Shown: positions 8,413 through 16,975 of the stretch, piece by piece
Position numbering within the stretch: position 1 is the stretch's first letter
How the letters are laid out: every line of letters starts with the position of its first letter
Source of the DNA: Vibrio sp. Isolate32
Lineage (GTDB): Bacteria > Pseudomonadota > Gammaproteobacteria > Enterobacterales > Vibrionaceae
Reading direction: 5' to 3'
Length of the DNA: 32,682 nt
Assembly (NCBI RefSeq): GCF_022397955.1
Contig: NZ_JAKEUQ010000018.1
Location: forward strand, 30,343-63,024
Program-made: the position numbers and the translations under genes
The notes under the pieces: model-generated
What the model saw: only the letters and a program-made list of their open reading frames with translations
Databases searched by the model: none
What the model was told of the DNA's origin: nothing

Positions 8413-10045
8413 AACCCAACGCCTCCAAATTACGGCGAATCGCTTTATCCAACTCATGTGATTGATTCATTTGGCTGTATAAGGTTTGTGAAAGCTCACT
8501 CATCTTGGCTTCAAACGGAATGCCATCATCTTCCACGTCGGCTGCGCCAACATAGCGCCCCGGAGTCAGTACAAAGTCGTTAGCCTTAATCTCAGCAGTG
8601 GTTGCTGATTTGCTAAAGCCTGCTTGGTCTTGATACTTCTCTACTTTGCCATCACCACGTTCAATACGCGCTTTAAGTTCTGCTTTATCACAGCGCCAAG
8701 CATGGTATGTATCGGCAATCAGCGCGATATCATCTTTAGTTAGTTCTTTATTGGTGCGGCTAATCATGGTGCCCATTTCACGGGCATCAATAAACAGCGT
8801 CTCTTTTTGGCGGTTACGGAAACCTTTGGTGGTGTTCTCGGTTTTGTCTTTTGTGATAAACCAGATACACACAGGGATTTGCGTAGTGAAGAACAACTGC
8901 CCCGGCAAAGCGATCATACATTCAACGCGATCGTTCTCGATTAGCTGCTGGCGGATCTCGCCTTCACCAGACGTATTTGAACTCATAGAACCATTGGCCA
9001 ATACAAAACCAGCCGTGCCTGTTTCACTTAGCTTAGACAGCATGTGCAAAATCCAACCGTAGTTGGCGTTGCCTGTTGGCGGTGTGCGATAGCCAGCAAA
9101 GCGCGCATCATCGGTTAGCTCTGCTTCATTACGCCAACCTTTAAGGTTAAACGGTGGGTTAGCCATGATGTAATCGGCTTTTAAGTCTTTATGCTGGTCA
9201 GCAAAAAAGGTATCGGCTGCACGCTCACCTAAGTTGCCAGATAAACCGCGAATGGCTAGGTTCATCTTCGCCAGTTTATAAGTGGTCGAGGTCAGCTCTT
9301 GGCCATAGATAGCGATGTCCTTGGTGCGCCCTTCGTGCTCTTTAATGAACTTTAAAGACTGAACAAACATACCGCCGGAGCCACAAGCCGGGTCGTAGAT
9401 CTTACCTTGGAAGGGTTCTAGCATTTCAGCTAACAGTGTTACCACAGATTTAGGCGTGTAGAACTCGCCACCGCCTTTACCTTCGGTTGCTGCAAACTTA
9501 CCTAGGAAGTATTCGTAAACACGACCCACTAAGTCTTCTTCGCTCATGTCGCATTCGTTCGCTTTTCCTTCACGAACTAAGGTATCGATGTTTTCAATGC
9601 TGTCGATAAGTGACGCCAGCTTTTTCACTTCCAAACCTTGGCGCGAGAAGTAGTTATCTGGCAAAGCGTCTTTTAAGCTTGGGTTGTTTTTTTCGATAGT
9701 CGATAAAGCGGTATCAATGATGATAGCGATATCGTCTTGCTTAGCGCGCGCTTTGACAAACGACCAACGCGCATCTTCTGGTAAAAAGAAGATGTTGTCT
9801 TGTTGGTAGAACTCTTTCATCTCAACAAAAGCTTCTTGCCCGTCGTCTATCATCTTCTGACGGCGTGCTTCAAACTTATCGCTGATGAACTTTAAGAACA
9901 CAAGGCTTAATACCACGTGTTTGTATTCAGATGACTCAACACTGCCACGCAGCTGATTAGCGGTATCCCAAAGGGTCTCTTCAAAGCCTTTGGTTGCTTT
10001 TTTAGCTGTTGAAGCAGCTTTCTTGTTAGCGGGTGCTTTTGCCAT
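8402..10045 (-). CDS. hsdM: Type I restriction enzyme, M subunit (N6-adenine methyltransferase)
   Basis: 547 residues from the ATG at 10045. The frame extends to a TTG at 10084, but the extension (about 13 residues) reaches into the likely transcription start region, so the ATG is preferred. Numbered from this ATG: the N-terminal helical HsdM domain (GFEETLWDTANQLRGSVE), a GGGEFYTPKSVV segment near 191-202, SAM-binding motif I DPACGSGGMF at 218-227, and the catalytic N6-adenine motif NPPF at 296-299. It methylates host sites to protect them and forms the core of the restriction complex. It is the first gene of the hsd operon. The start of MAKAPANKKAASTAKKATKG is a short Lys/Ala-rich tail. Confidence 0.95.
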   Translation of the reverse strand: MAKAPANKKAASTAKKATKGFEETLWDTANQLRGSVESSEYKHVVLSLVFLKFISDKFEARRQKMIDDGQEAFVEMKEFYQQDNIFFLPEDARWSFVKARAKQDDIAIIIDTALSTIEKNNPSLKDALPDNYFSRQGLEVKKLASLIDSIENIDTLVREGKANECDMSEEDLVGRVYEYFLGKFAATEGKGGGEFYTPKSVVTLLAEMLEPFQGKIYDPACGSGGMFVQSLKFIKEHEGRTKDIAIYGQELTSTTYKLAKMNLAIRGLSGNLGERAADTFFADQHKDLKADYIMANPPFNLKGWRNEAELTDDARFAGYRTPPTGNANYGWILHMLSKLSETGTAGFVLANGSMSSNTSGEGEIRQQLIENDRVECMIALPGQLFFTTQIPVCIWFITKDKTENTTKGFRNRQKETLFIDAREMGTMISRTNKELTKDDIALIADTYHAWRCDKAELKARIERGDGKVEKYQDQAGFSKSATTAEIKANDFVLTPGRYVGAADVEDDGIPFEAKMSELSQTLYSQMNQSHELDKAIRRNLEALGYGE

Positions 10046-10103
10046 GTTGTTAATTACTCGAATAATGTAGGACTCTGCTTTCAAGCGCAGACTATTGAGG
10101 GCG

Positions 10104-10109
10104 ATTATA
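10104..10109 (-). promoter_or_regulatory. Probable -10 element of the hsdM promoter
   Basis: On the minus strand CATATATAATCG contains a perfect TATAAT about 60 bases before the hsdM ATG at 10045. A weak -35 candidate (TTCAAC) lies 15 bases upstream. It sits between the SMC-operon terminator and hsdM, where a promoter is expected. Confidence 0.5.
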
Positions 10110-10203
10110 TATGAAATTGAATGAGTTGAATTGATAAAGCTCCAATTTTAGGCGCTTTTTACGTGCCTTAAGATAAGGAAATATCCAAATGATCGAGCAT
10201 TTT

Positions 10204-10250
10204 AAAAAAGCCACAAAATTCGTTTAATCTTTATAAATAATTCAGTGGCT
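10204..10250 (-). terminator. Intrinsic terminator of the Wadjet-like operon
   Basis: On the minus strand AGCCAC (10250-10245) pairs with GTGGCT (10214-10209), followed directly by a run of six T. AATT/AATT pairs can extend the stem inward; the loop is AT-rich and long. It lies about 80 bases after the stop of the TOPRIM gene and separates this operon from hsdM. Confidence 0.6.
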
Positions 10251-10331
10251 AGATCAGCAGCACCTAACAGTCTTGTAGGCACTCTGCATGAGCTTCACAA
10301 CATTTGATTGATTACCCCAGGGTAAAGGTGA

Positions 10332-11177
10332 CTAAATTTGATGTAACCTTACGGCTATTTGATTTGCCATGATTGACTCTTGGGTTATCCCTTTTTCCAG
10401 TTCAGACATTATGGACTCTAACTTAGGGGGGATAATTTTTGAGACTCGATTCCAGTCTTGGTATTGGTCCGCAAATAGCTCTGAGCGGCCATGTTCTTTG
10501 AGAGTATCTGTTGATAAATTAGGTAGCAGCATATAAGTCGCTCCCGATGATAAAGCTAAAGAAATACCTTTAGGATCGGTATCAAACCAAGCTATAAGCT
10601 CTACGCCTGGAAAAGCCAACGCAATTTCTTTTGATATTACTCCCGTGTCCTTGTCTCCTCGGTAAACAATAAGAGGATTAGGCTCTATGTCGGTTTGTAC
10701 TAATCTAAACTTAGAGAATGCTTCATAGTTTTCAACAATTACAATTTGGCTGTGCTCAATGCTCGTCAAATGGCTTAGAGCTACCTCAATGTTCATACCC
10801 TCTTGTAATTCATACGATTTGCCATTTATGTTCGTGGACAAAATCCCATAAACTTTAATGACCTTGTCTTTGACAGGACTTGAGCTTAACTTCTCGTTAG
10901 GAAAGAACTGAGCCATATCCGTTCGAGAATTAGGGATGAGATCAGTTAAAAGATCAAAACCAGATTGCTCTTTAATCACCTTCCTAATTTGACGTATATC
11001 TCTAGGCGTCAGCTGCAAATGTTCTCCTCTGGCGCTCCCAACACTAAAGTCGCGATGAAAAGTATCAAACACGCCACTCAGCGCTACACTGGCACCTTCA
11101 TTAACCTTCGCAGGAGAGAACAGTTGCTTTAACCGATTTAAATCACTACCCGTTATATCATCAATAATTCTACTCAC
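10332..11177 (-). CDS. jetD: TOPRIM nuclease subunit of the Wadjet-like complex (JetD-like, short form)
   Basis: 281 residues, last gene of the four-gene SMC operon; its ATG overlaps the stop of the kleisin-like gene. A TOPRIM-type core lies in the C-terminal half. QIVIVENYEAF contains the expected Glu (E149), IVYRGDKDTGVIS follows, and AWFDTDPKGISLAL contains the D-x-D pair (D199, D201). Glu plus DxD is the metal site of TOPRIM nucleases and topoisomerases; in JetD it cleaves the circular DNA reeled in by the JetABC motor. The N-terminal part (about 140 residues, ending near a TPRDIRQIRKVIKE helix) is shorter than in the JetD proteins I know of, which are roughly 350-400 residues with an arm domain before the TOPRIM. 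The short form could mark a distinct subtype. The annotation rests on the TOPRIM residues and operon position. Confidence 0.78.
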   Translation of the reverse strand: MSRIIDDITGSDLNRLKQLFSPAKVNEGASVALSGVFDTFHRDFSVGSARGEHLQLTPRDIRQIRKVIKEQSGFDLLTDLIPNSRTDMAQFFPNEKLSSSPVKDKVIKVYGILSTNINGKSYELQEGMNIEVALSHLTSIEHSQIVIVENYEAFSKFRLVQTDIEPNPLIVYRGDKDTGVISKEIALAFPGVELIAWFDTDPKGISLALSSGATYMLLPNLSTDTLKEHGRSELFADQYQDWNRVSKIIPPKLESIMSELEKGITQESIMANQIAVRLHQI

Positions 11178-12475
11178 ACTTTCCTCGCTATAGACACATC
11201 TTCTAAGTGAAGGTTGCCGTAACCTATATTGCTACCTTTTGCTAAATAGGTATAAGACCCGATAGGCTCAACGGTAAAGCCTTTGCTATCTTCGGGAAGC
11301 ATTGAACTATGGAAATTAAGCACGCTAAATAACCACACGTCTTTAGCGCAAGTGAGCTGGTCAAGATCTTCCGGTAAGTCACTATTGATTTGCTCGTAAT
11401 ACTCCAAAGCGGAAATGCTGGTTTTTCCCTTACCAATAAAGGCTTCAGCAAAAAAGGTATCGCAATGTGAATCAATGTCCGCTTCAATCAGCTCTTGTAT
11501 TTCAACATCAAGAGTTAATTCTCGGCGCTCAGCTTCTTCAACAACCGGAAGCTCTTCTTGTTCGGCGGGCTGTGCCGTAATTTTTTCAACAATATCGGCC
11601 AATTCCGGCTCTTGGTCCATATCATCAGGATTTGGGTGATGCGCAAATTGTATAGGCTCAGAAAGCCAAAACATCGGTATACCATCATGCTTTGCTACCT
11701 CATCAGGCAAGATCAAATCGTCACTTGGTGTCCAGTGTGGTTCTTGATCAATAAACCGATCAAAGGCATTGATCAGGTCCTTATCACGCTCGCGGTTACG
11801 ATACTTCAGCATCAAAGCTCGGAGTTGAATTAGGATAGATCCGAGCTCTTGTTGGCAACTACGAATCGCACTGTGCATTTCAGCACAAAACAAGGTGTTG
11901 AGCTCTGAGTTATCTCTAGCCATTTCACTCAACAACTTAAAAGAGAAAGCTTTCATGCCAGTAACAAGCTTTTCAGCTTGCTCTATAGCAACTTGGTTCT
12001 CTTTTTGTTTTTGAGCGAGCGTATGGCCATAGCCAAAATCATAACTGATACGGTTTCTTAAGCGGCGACAAGACTCTTGCAAGTCCATTGTGATTTCATA
12101 AACCACACCTTCAAGGCTATTAAACCTATCCGCCTCTTGTTCTCTTTTGCCATTTAATTTAGCTTCCAGGTATTCTTGCGCTAAGCCCTGAATTTCTGGA
12201 ATGCGCTCAGCATGTTGAGTCCCGAGAAATGAACTTGCTTCCGTTTCAAGGAAGTAGTTCATCAATGCTTCCATCTTAGGGTGCACGCGGTAGCCGCGGC
12301 TTGTCACGATAACAACACGGGCTTCTTTTAATTTACGTAGGTCATTGGCGTTTTCATGAGTTTCACGTATCGTGCCATTTTCAAAAACATGCGTTAATGT
12401 GTCCTTTGCTTGGCTGATTAAGCGAAGCATGTGGTTAATGCCACCATGTTTCCCATTGTTTTGAGGACTCATCAA
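11174..12475 (-). CDS. jetA: Kleisin-like subunit of the Wadjet-like SMC complex (JetA/MukF/MksF-like)
   Basis: 433 residues in the slot between the KITE-like and TOPRIM genes, with ATGA overlaps on both sides. The N-terminus (LRLISQAKDTLTHVF, then an Arg/Lys-rich turn and VIVTSRGYRVHPKMEALMNYF) looks like a winged helix. Residues about 110-250 are long helices without membrane character, resembling the four-helix bundle that binds the SMC neck in MukF/JetA. An acidic, Glu/Pro-rich linker (about 275-330) follows, then a small C-terminal domain that could be the second winged helix contacting the ATPase head. Such a subunit closes the SMC ring and holds the KITE dimer. Sequence similarity in this family is very weak, so the call depends on order, size, helical pattern and neighbours. 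Confidence 0.72.
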   Translation of the reverse strand: MMSPQNNGKHGGINHMLRLISQAKDTLTHVFENGTIRETHENANDLRKLKEARVVIVTSRGYRVHPKMEALMNYFLETEASSFLGTQHAERIPEIQGLAQEYLEAKLNGKREQEADRFNSLEGVVYEITMDLQESCRRLRNRISYDFGYGHTLAQKQKENQVAIEQAEKLVTGMKAFSFKLLSEMARDNSELNTLFCAEMHSAIRSCQQELGSILIQLRALMLKYRNRERDKDLINAFDRFIDQEPHWTPSDDLILPDEVAKHDGIPMFWLSEPIQFAHHPNPDDMDQEPELADIVEKITAQPAEQEELPVVEEAERRELTLDVEIQELIEADIDSHCDTFFAEAFIGKGKTSISALEYYEQINSDLPEDLDQLTCAKDVWLFSVLNFHSSMLPEDSKGFTVEPIGSYTYLAKGSNIGYGNLHLEDVSIARKV

Positions 12476-13110
12476 AAGTTGAACTCCCCTTGGTTCTCGT
12501 TTGCTTTGTTAACTGTCTCAACGATCTTTTCATGCGTATCGATGAAATCGAGCACCTCGTAAACAAAGTCTAATTTTCCCGTCATCACATAGAGTTGGCG
12601 CTCTTTGTTTACTAAATGAGCCACCCCTTCTTTAACCAGAAATTCAACAACCACATTTAGTTTATCAGCTGCACTGTCACGCACTTTTTTTCGACTCACT
12701 TTTGGAAGTCGATAAATACTATCGAGTTTCTCCATCAAGCTAGGAGACGATTGGATTTGCGCACTCAGCACAGGCACATTTAACTCATCACCACCAACCA
12801 TCACTGCTTCAACTTGAGCAGCCTCACTGACTGTCGCCACGAACTTAACCACAGGTCGAATGATACCGTGTACATTACTCATCAACGCGGTGACCTGACG
12901 ACGATTGTGGTCGTCGATATTTTTATAAGTCACATAATAAGCGCTGGTTCTGCTCGTACATTGGAGCTCGCGGCCCATAAAAGTCAACGCTTGATTGATT
13001 TCTCGGCGTGTACGATCCTCTTTAAGCGTCTTGTAAGCTTCACGATCCGTTGCTGGGCAGATAAAGCAACCACTAAGTAGAGATTCTAGGACTTGTGATA
13101 CTGGCTTCAT
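12472..13110 (-). CDS. jetB: KITE subunit of the Wadjet-like SMC complex (JetB/MukE/MksE-like)
   Basis: 212 residues between the SMC gene and the kleisin-like gene, overlapping both by ATGA. The start MKPVSQVLESLLSGCFICPA and the segment DREAYKTLKEDRTRREINQALTFMGREL look like the first winged helix, where MukE/JetB proteins begin with a 'L..LLsG.fic...d...y..L' pattern. The second half (KLDSIYRLPKVSRKKVRDSA, then VEFLVKEGVAHLVNKERQLYVMTGK) fits a second winged helix. KITE dimers bind the kleisin and DNA and support loop extrusion. No enzymatic motif is visible, as expected. Confidence comes from this MksE-like start together with operon position. Confidence 0.78.
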   Translation of the reverse strand: MKPVSQVLESLLSGCFICPATDREAYKTLKEDRTRREINQALTFMGRELQCTSRTSAYYVTYKNIDDHNRRQVTALMSNVHGIIRPVVKFVATVSEAAQVEAVMVGGDELNVPVLSAQIQSSPSLMEKLDSIYRLPKVSRKKVRDSAADKLNVVVEFLVKEGVAHLVNKERQLYVMTGKLDFVYEVLDFIDTHEKIVETVNKANENQGEFNF

Positions 13111-16100
13111 GCTTCTACTCCTGTGCTAGTTTCAGCGGCTTTAGCTAACGCAAGTTTGCTTACTTTAGGTTTGTTGAAAATGTTCTTGTAAGGCGTTAAG
13201 TGATACAGATACTTAAATAGGTTGGCCGTACGATTATTGCCATCGGGTTGAGCCGCAATAACATTGAAGTTATGTGCCCCCATCATTTTGAGCAGTTTGG
13301 CTTGGTTTTCTGCCGTCAGCTTACCAATCTCGTCGGTTGGGTAAGTTATTGATAGTCGACTTGCTCCACGTTGTTGTGTCAGTAGTGCTAAATACAACAT
13401 GGATTGAATGAGCAAGTTCGTACCATTACTGGCCAAATCACGCATATCTTTATCTGTTTTGGCCGTTTTACGCTGGTTGTTCTCGATGACTTCAAATTTG
13501 ATATCAAACAGCTCAGTAGGCTTCTTAACTTTCTCGGCACTAATATGGTACGTCAGTGTATTTAAAGCGTTGAAAAACTCTTTGGTTGGTAGCTCAGCAG
13601 ATCCCGTTTTGTCCCACTCTTCGTAAATCTCAGAGAAGTTGATAATATCTTGCCAACCTTGCAGTTTGGAAAGTGAACTCTCAACGTTAATGTCAATAGA
13701 ACCAACCACCGAGAACGTGTTATTGAGTTTTACTTGTTCAGAGATATTACGACCAAGTTTTTTAATATCACGATCGAAGCCAAGTAACCGATGCTTGAAG
13801 TCAACGAGCATACGGCCCATGTTGACCGCGCTTTCAATTGTTATGCTGGTCACCTGAGGAATAATGTCATTCATGATGATTTCTAGAACATCTATTCGCT
13901 TAGAGTCACTAGCAACAATATCCTCTGTAATGGTGTTTCGGCTGCTTTCATTCCAGAAACGATACAGCTCCCCGTCACCAAGGTTGAGAGTGATAGTTTC
14001 CATCTGTTGTATATCTTTTTTACGTAGCTTAGTAAGCCTCTCTAACTCCGGGAGTTTGCTCTCCACATCACTCAATAGTGAATTTAAATCGCTGTTATAA
14101 TCGAGCGCTTCTTGGCTGCCTTCTTCGCCCTCAAACATCACATAGTTAGTTAGGCGAGAGATTGCACTGTCAGCTCGCTGTTTGTGGTTTCTCAAGATAG
14201 AAAGCTTCTCATCAAACTCTTTTTTGGTTCGATGTGCTTTGGCTCTCAACTCTTTCAGTTTAATTTCAAAAGATTCAATCTCTTGATGCTCCGTTTCAAG
14301 TTCTTTAACCTTAGTATTGCGATCGTCACGTCTCTTAGGATCATCCACTTCATAAACAGCAAGCCATATCTCGTATTCTTTGATTTTATGAGACTTCACT
14401 TTTAAGTTTTTGATCTCATTATCAAGCAATTCAATTTCTTCTTTGTAGCGTTGATAGATTTCACCGCTAATACCTTGATCACTCAACCGCTGTTCATATT
14501 CCGTTTTGATGCGCTGTTTGTCCTCGCCTAACGTCAGAGTACTTTTTTCCAGTAATTCATTTATAGCTCCGATCGTGAGATCAAGTGATGATTCAACATT
14601 GCTAATTTGAGTAAGCCTGTCGTTGTTTAGCTCTAATTTTGCCTCTTCAAAACGTTCAAGCGTCACTGAGATTTCCTGCTCAATCAGGGCTATAGCTTTC
14701 TCAATCGATTTGATGCTTATATTAATTTTTTCGATTAAGCCCTCTTTTGCACGGGCAATCTCTATTTTCTTGTTATAAAGGTTAACCTTCGTTTGTGTTA
14801 GGTCACCCTCAGTGTTTCGCAGCTCATTGCGTTGTCGTGACAACTCAAGCGCTGACTGCTTAACATCAGAGTCATTTTTCAAAATGTGCTTATTGAAATC
14901 GGCCTCTGCGTCTTCAAGCTCACCGATAAGGTCCATCAATTGAGCCTGCTCTTCCACATCAGCTTTGTTGGTGACACTACAATCAGCTAGGTTGCTCGTA
15001 TCGATGTATAAATCGTACATAGAACCCGAATCTTCAGTCATCGATGGTGTGAGTGTCGTGTCCATCAAAAGCTCATCGGTAAGAACACGACCAAGTGGAG
15101 AGCTTTGCCATCCCTGTCGATTAGCTTCCAAGAACGAGTACAAGGTTCCTGAGTCTGGGTCTAATCGGTTACTGACCACTTTGAATCTGGCTTCGGCATC
15201 GCGCATATTTCGACGAGTGGCCTCTAACCTTTCGAGTAGCTTCTCACGTTTAGTTTGTAAGTTGGCTCCTGCCTTCTCGCTCACAGTTGTCGTGTGTTTT
15301 AGCGTGTCTACTTGTTCTTGCAATCTGTCTTTCTCAGACTCCAACAGCTCTCTCTGTTCAATGAGAAGCTCATCAATATCTGGGTTCTTTAGTCGCTGTT
15401 TTTGAGTGGCAAGTTCAGCTTTATGTTCCATGAGAGCCTGGGATTTATCCGCTGTAAAACTCGTATGGGTTTGGGTCAGTTCCTTTAACTGTGGCTGATA
15501 TACATCGTCTATCTTGTCTTTTTTAACCTTGCACTCTTTTTCGGCATCAAGTTTTTGCTCTGTTAGGTCAGACTTTTCTTTGTTGAACTTACTAACAAGG
15601 CTTTGTTTGTCTTTCTCATACTTTGCTTTGGCATCATTTATCTTAGTTTCAAGATCGGCGTAACTTTGTCTTTGTTGTGCCACCCTGTCTTCCATTTCTG
15701 GCAATTGCTTAAGCTTAACGGACAGCTCTGGATAACCACTATTTTCGTATGTTAGAAGCTTGCTGTGATGTACTTCGATCTCAGAGTTAATACTTGTGAT
15801 AGAGCGTTGAAGAGCGCTCTTTTGAACCTCTTTATCAAGCTTATCTTGATTAATTTCGCCAATCTGCTTGTCGCTGTTTTCAAGAAAATCTGAGCGCTCG
15901 AGTTCGGTTTTCTTAAGAGATTCATCAAGGCTTTCAGACGCATCACGAATGGTTATTAAGGCACTTGCGAGCTGAGTGGTTAGATAGGCAATCTGCTTAT
16001 TGTTCGCAATAGCTTCAATGAACGCTTCTTTTTTGGCTAGGAACGCTGTTAGGCCGTTGTAGTCATCACACCATTGTTCAATTCTGTTTGCATCCACACC

Positions 16101-16769
16101 AAACTCTAATGTGCTATTTCCTTGCTCGAGGATATCCAGGAAAAGCGCCTTTGTGTCGGCCATATTGAATTCACCTTGAATCAACGCCGCTGTGATTTTT
16201 TCAATGTGACGGACATCATGACGACCAGAGCACAAAGAGTAGCTCAGGAACTGGTTGCTCAAATTCCCTGCATTAATGTTTTGGATAATTTCGCGGTACT
16301 CTTTGACGCTAGTAATACGCGACTCGTAATCCAAACCGTTGGCGTTCAGCTCCCCAGCCAGCTTTGCACAGCCGATTGCATAAGGCTTTTCTTCGCTATC
16401 TTGTTTAATGATCACTGACTGCTCAAACTGACCTTTAACGAAAAGGTACACAATGCCACCTTTAGTACTAAGGTTTCGATAACAAATGACATGAGCAACT
16501 TGACCACGAGCAGTAATGTACTCGAAAACAATATAACTGTTGTTGTGTGGTAAATACCATTCTGCAAAGGGCTTATTGACATTCGATTTCCTGACGATCT
16601 GCGTGCCAGTCGCTCCATAAAAGAACGGAATGAGCCTTAAAAGTGATGTTTTGCCTTCTCCGTTACCGCCAGTGATCTGAGTGGGAGCGTCAAAAGAATA
16701 CTCAGAAAACATCTTGTTTTTCTGATAAGAATTTATTGCGATAACTTTGGTCAATCCGGCATACATCAT
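13107..16769 (-). CDS. jetC: SMC-like ATPase of a Wadjet-like anti-plasmid complex (JetC/MukB/MksB-like)
   Basis: 1220 residues, first gene of the operon. N-terminal Walker A GGNGEGKTSL at 34-43 (K40). Long Glu/Lys/Gln-rich coiled-coil arms run from about 260 to 500 and again from about 620 to 900, with a non-coiled hinge-like stretch between (around 510-600). The C-terminal head has SNGTNLLIQSMLYLALL in place of the ABC signature helix and a Walker B-like RLSITYPTDEIGKL with a D-E pair. This head-arm-hinge-arm-head design is that of MukB-type SMC proteins. In Wadjet the ATPase extrudes DNA loops and presents small circles to the TOPRIM nuclease. ATG codons lie at 16769 and 16766; either could be the start. 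All nucleotide-binding motifs are intact, so the gene should be functional. Confidence 0.88.
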   Translation of the reverse strand: MMYAGLTKVIAINSYQKNKMFSEYSFDAPTQITGGNGEGKTSLLRLIPFFYGATGTQIVRKSNVNKPFAEWYLPHNNSYIVFEYITARGQVAHVICYRNLSTKGGIVYLFVKGQFEQSVIIKQDSEEKPYAIGCAKLAGELNANGLDYESRITSVKEYREIIQNINAGNLSNQFLSYSLCSGRHDVRHIEKITAALIQGEFNMADTKALFLDILEQGNSTLEFGVDANRIEQWCDDYNGLTAFLAKKEAFIEAIANNKQIAYLTTQLASALITIRDASESLDESLKKTELERSDFLENSDKQIGEINQDKLDKEVQKSALQRSITSINSEIEVHHSKLLTYENSGYPELSVKLKQLPEMEDRVAQQRQSYADLETKINDAKAKYEKDKQSLVSKFNKEKSDLTEQKLDAEKECKVKKDKIDDVYQPQLKELTQTHTSFTADKSQALMEHKAELATQKQRLKNPDIDELLIEQRELLESEKDRLQEQVDTLKHTTTVSEKAGANLQTKREKLLERLEATRRNMRDAEARFKVVSNRLDPDSGTLYSFLEANRQGWQSSPLGRVLTDELLMDTTLTPSMTEDSGSMYDLYIDTSNLADCSVTNKADVEEQAQLMDLIGELEDAEADFNKHILKNDSDVKQSALELSRQRNELRNTEGDLTQTKVNLYNKKIEIARAKEGLIEKINISIKSIEKAIALIEQEISVTLERFEEAKLELNNDRLTQISNVESSLDLTIGAINELLEKSTLTLGEDKQRIKTEYEQRLSDQGISGEIYQRYKEEIELLDNEIKNLKVKSHKIKEYEIWLAVYEVDDPKRRDDRNTKVKELETEHQEIESFEIKLKELRAKAHRTKKEFDEKLSILRNHKQRADSAISRLTNYVMFEGEEGSQEALDYNSDLNSLLSDVESKLPELERLTKLRKKDIQQMETITLNLGDGELYRFWNESSRNTITEDIVASDSKRIDVLEIIMNDIIPQVTSITIESAVNMGRMLVDFKHRLLGFDRDIKKLGRNISEQVKLNNTFSVVGSIDINVESSLSKLQGWQDIINFSEIYEEWDKTGSAELPTKEFFNALNTLTYHISAEKVKKPTELFDIKFEVIENNQRKTAKTDKDMRDLASNGTNLLIQSMLYLALLTQQRGASRLSITYPTDEIGKLTAENQAKLLKMMGAHNFNVIAAQPDGNNRTANLFKYLYHLTPYKNIFNKPKVSKLALAKAAETSTGVEA

Positions 16770-16783
16770 CGTATCTATCTCTA

Positions 16784-16813
16784 GTTATGTTGTTTTTCTT
16801 GACTGAAAATCAA
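16784..16813 (-). promoter_or_regulatory. Possible promoter of the jetC operon
   Basis: On the minus strand TTGATT (16813-16808) and CATAAC (16789-16784) are separated by 18 bases and lie 15-45 bases before the SMC start codon. Both hexamers are imperfect. No alternative with better match was seen in the divergent intergenic region. Confidence 0.35.
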
Positions 16814-16941
16814 CCAGTTTGAATTTGTGGCCACTAAATCAGGTTACAGCTTTCAATACCATCGACTCTCTCACAGTAAAGATTCCTGACTTTTCCTGCC
16901 CTTCTCAATATCCATAATAAATATATGTACTTTGTTACTAC

Positions 16942-16960
16942 ATGTATATACTGTATACAT
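16942..16960. promoter_or_regulatory. Operator-like palindrome at the start of the WYL regulator gene
   Basis: ATGTATA (16942-16948) and TATACAT (16954-16960) form a perfect 7-5-7 inverted repeat. It is flanked by a second, wider pair, GTTAC with ACATGT on the left (16934-16945) and ACATGTAAC on the right (16963-16971). The site ends 15 bases before the preferred ATG at 16976 and lies between the divergent jetC operon and this gene. BrxR/CapW regulators bind such inverted repeats at their own promoters. The upstream ATG at 16925 would put this palindrome inside the coding region, one reason to prefer the later start. Confidence 0.55.
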
Positions 16961-16975
16961 CAACATGTAACATTT

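Noticed and set aside
8413..8457. Upstream extension of hsdS
   Set aside because: Lies within the end of hsdM, without ribosome site; the ATG at 8412 has GGAGG at good spacing and begins the normal HsdS N-terminus.
10046..10084. Upstream TTG start of hsdM
   Set aside because: Only 13 extra residues, unlike HsdM starts, and within about 20 bases of a TATAAT -10 element.
13107..16769. Housekeeping MukB chromosome condensin or RecN/SbcC-type protein
   Set aside because: Adjacent TOPRIM-type gene, location in a mobile defence island and absence of smtA/mukFEB neighbours favour a Wadjet-like system.
16925..16975. Upstream ATG of the WYL regulator
   Set aside because: The extra 17 residues are encoded by the palindromic repeats, which look like operator DNA, not protein.
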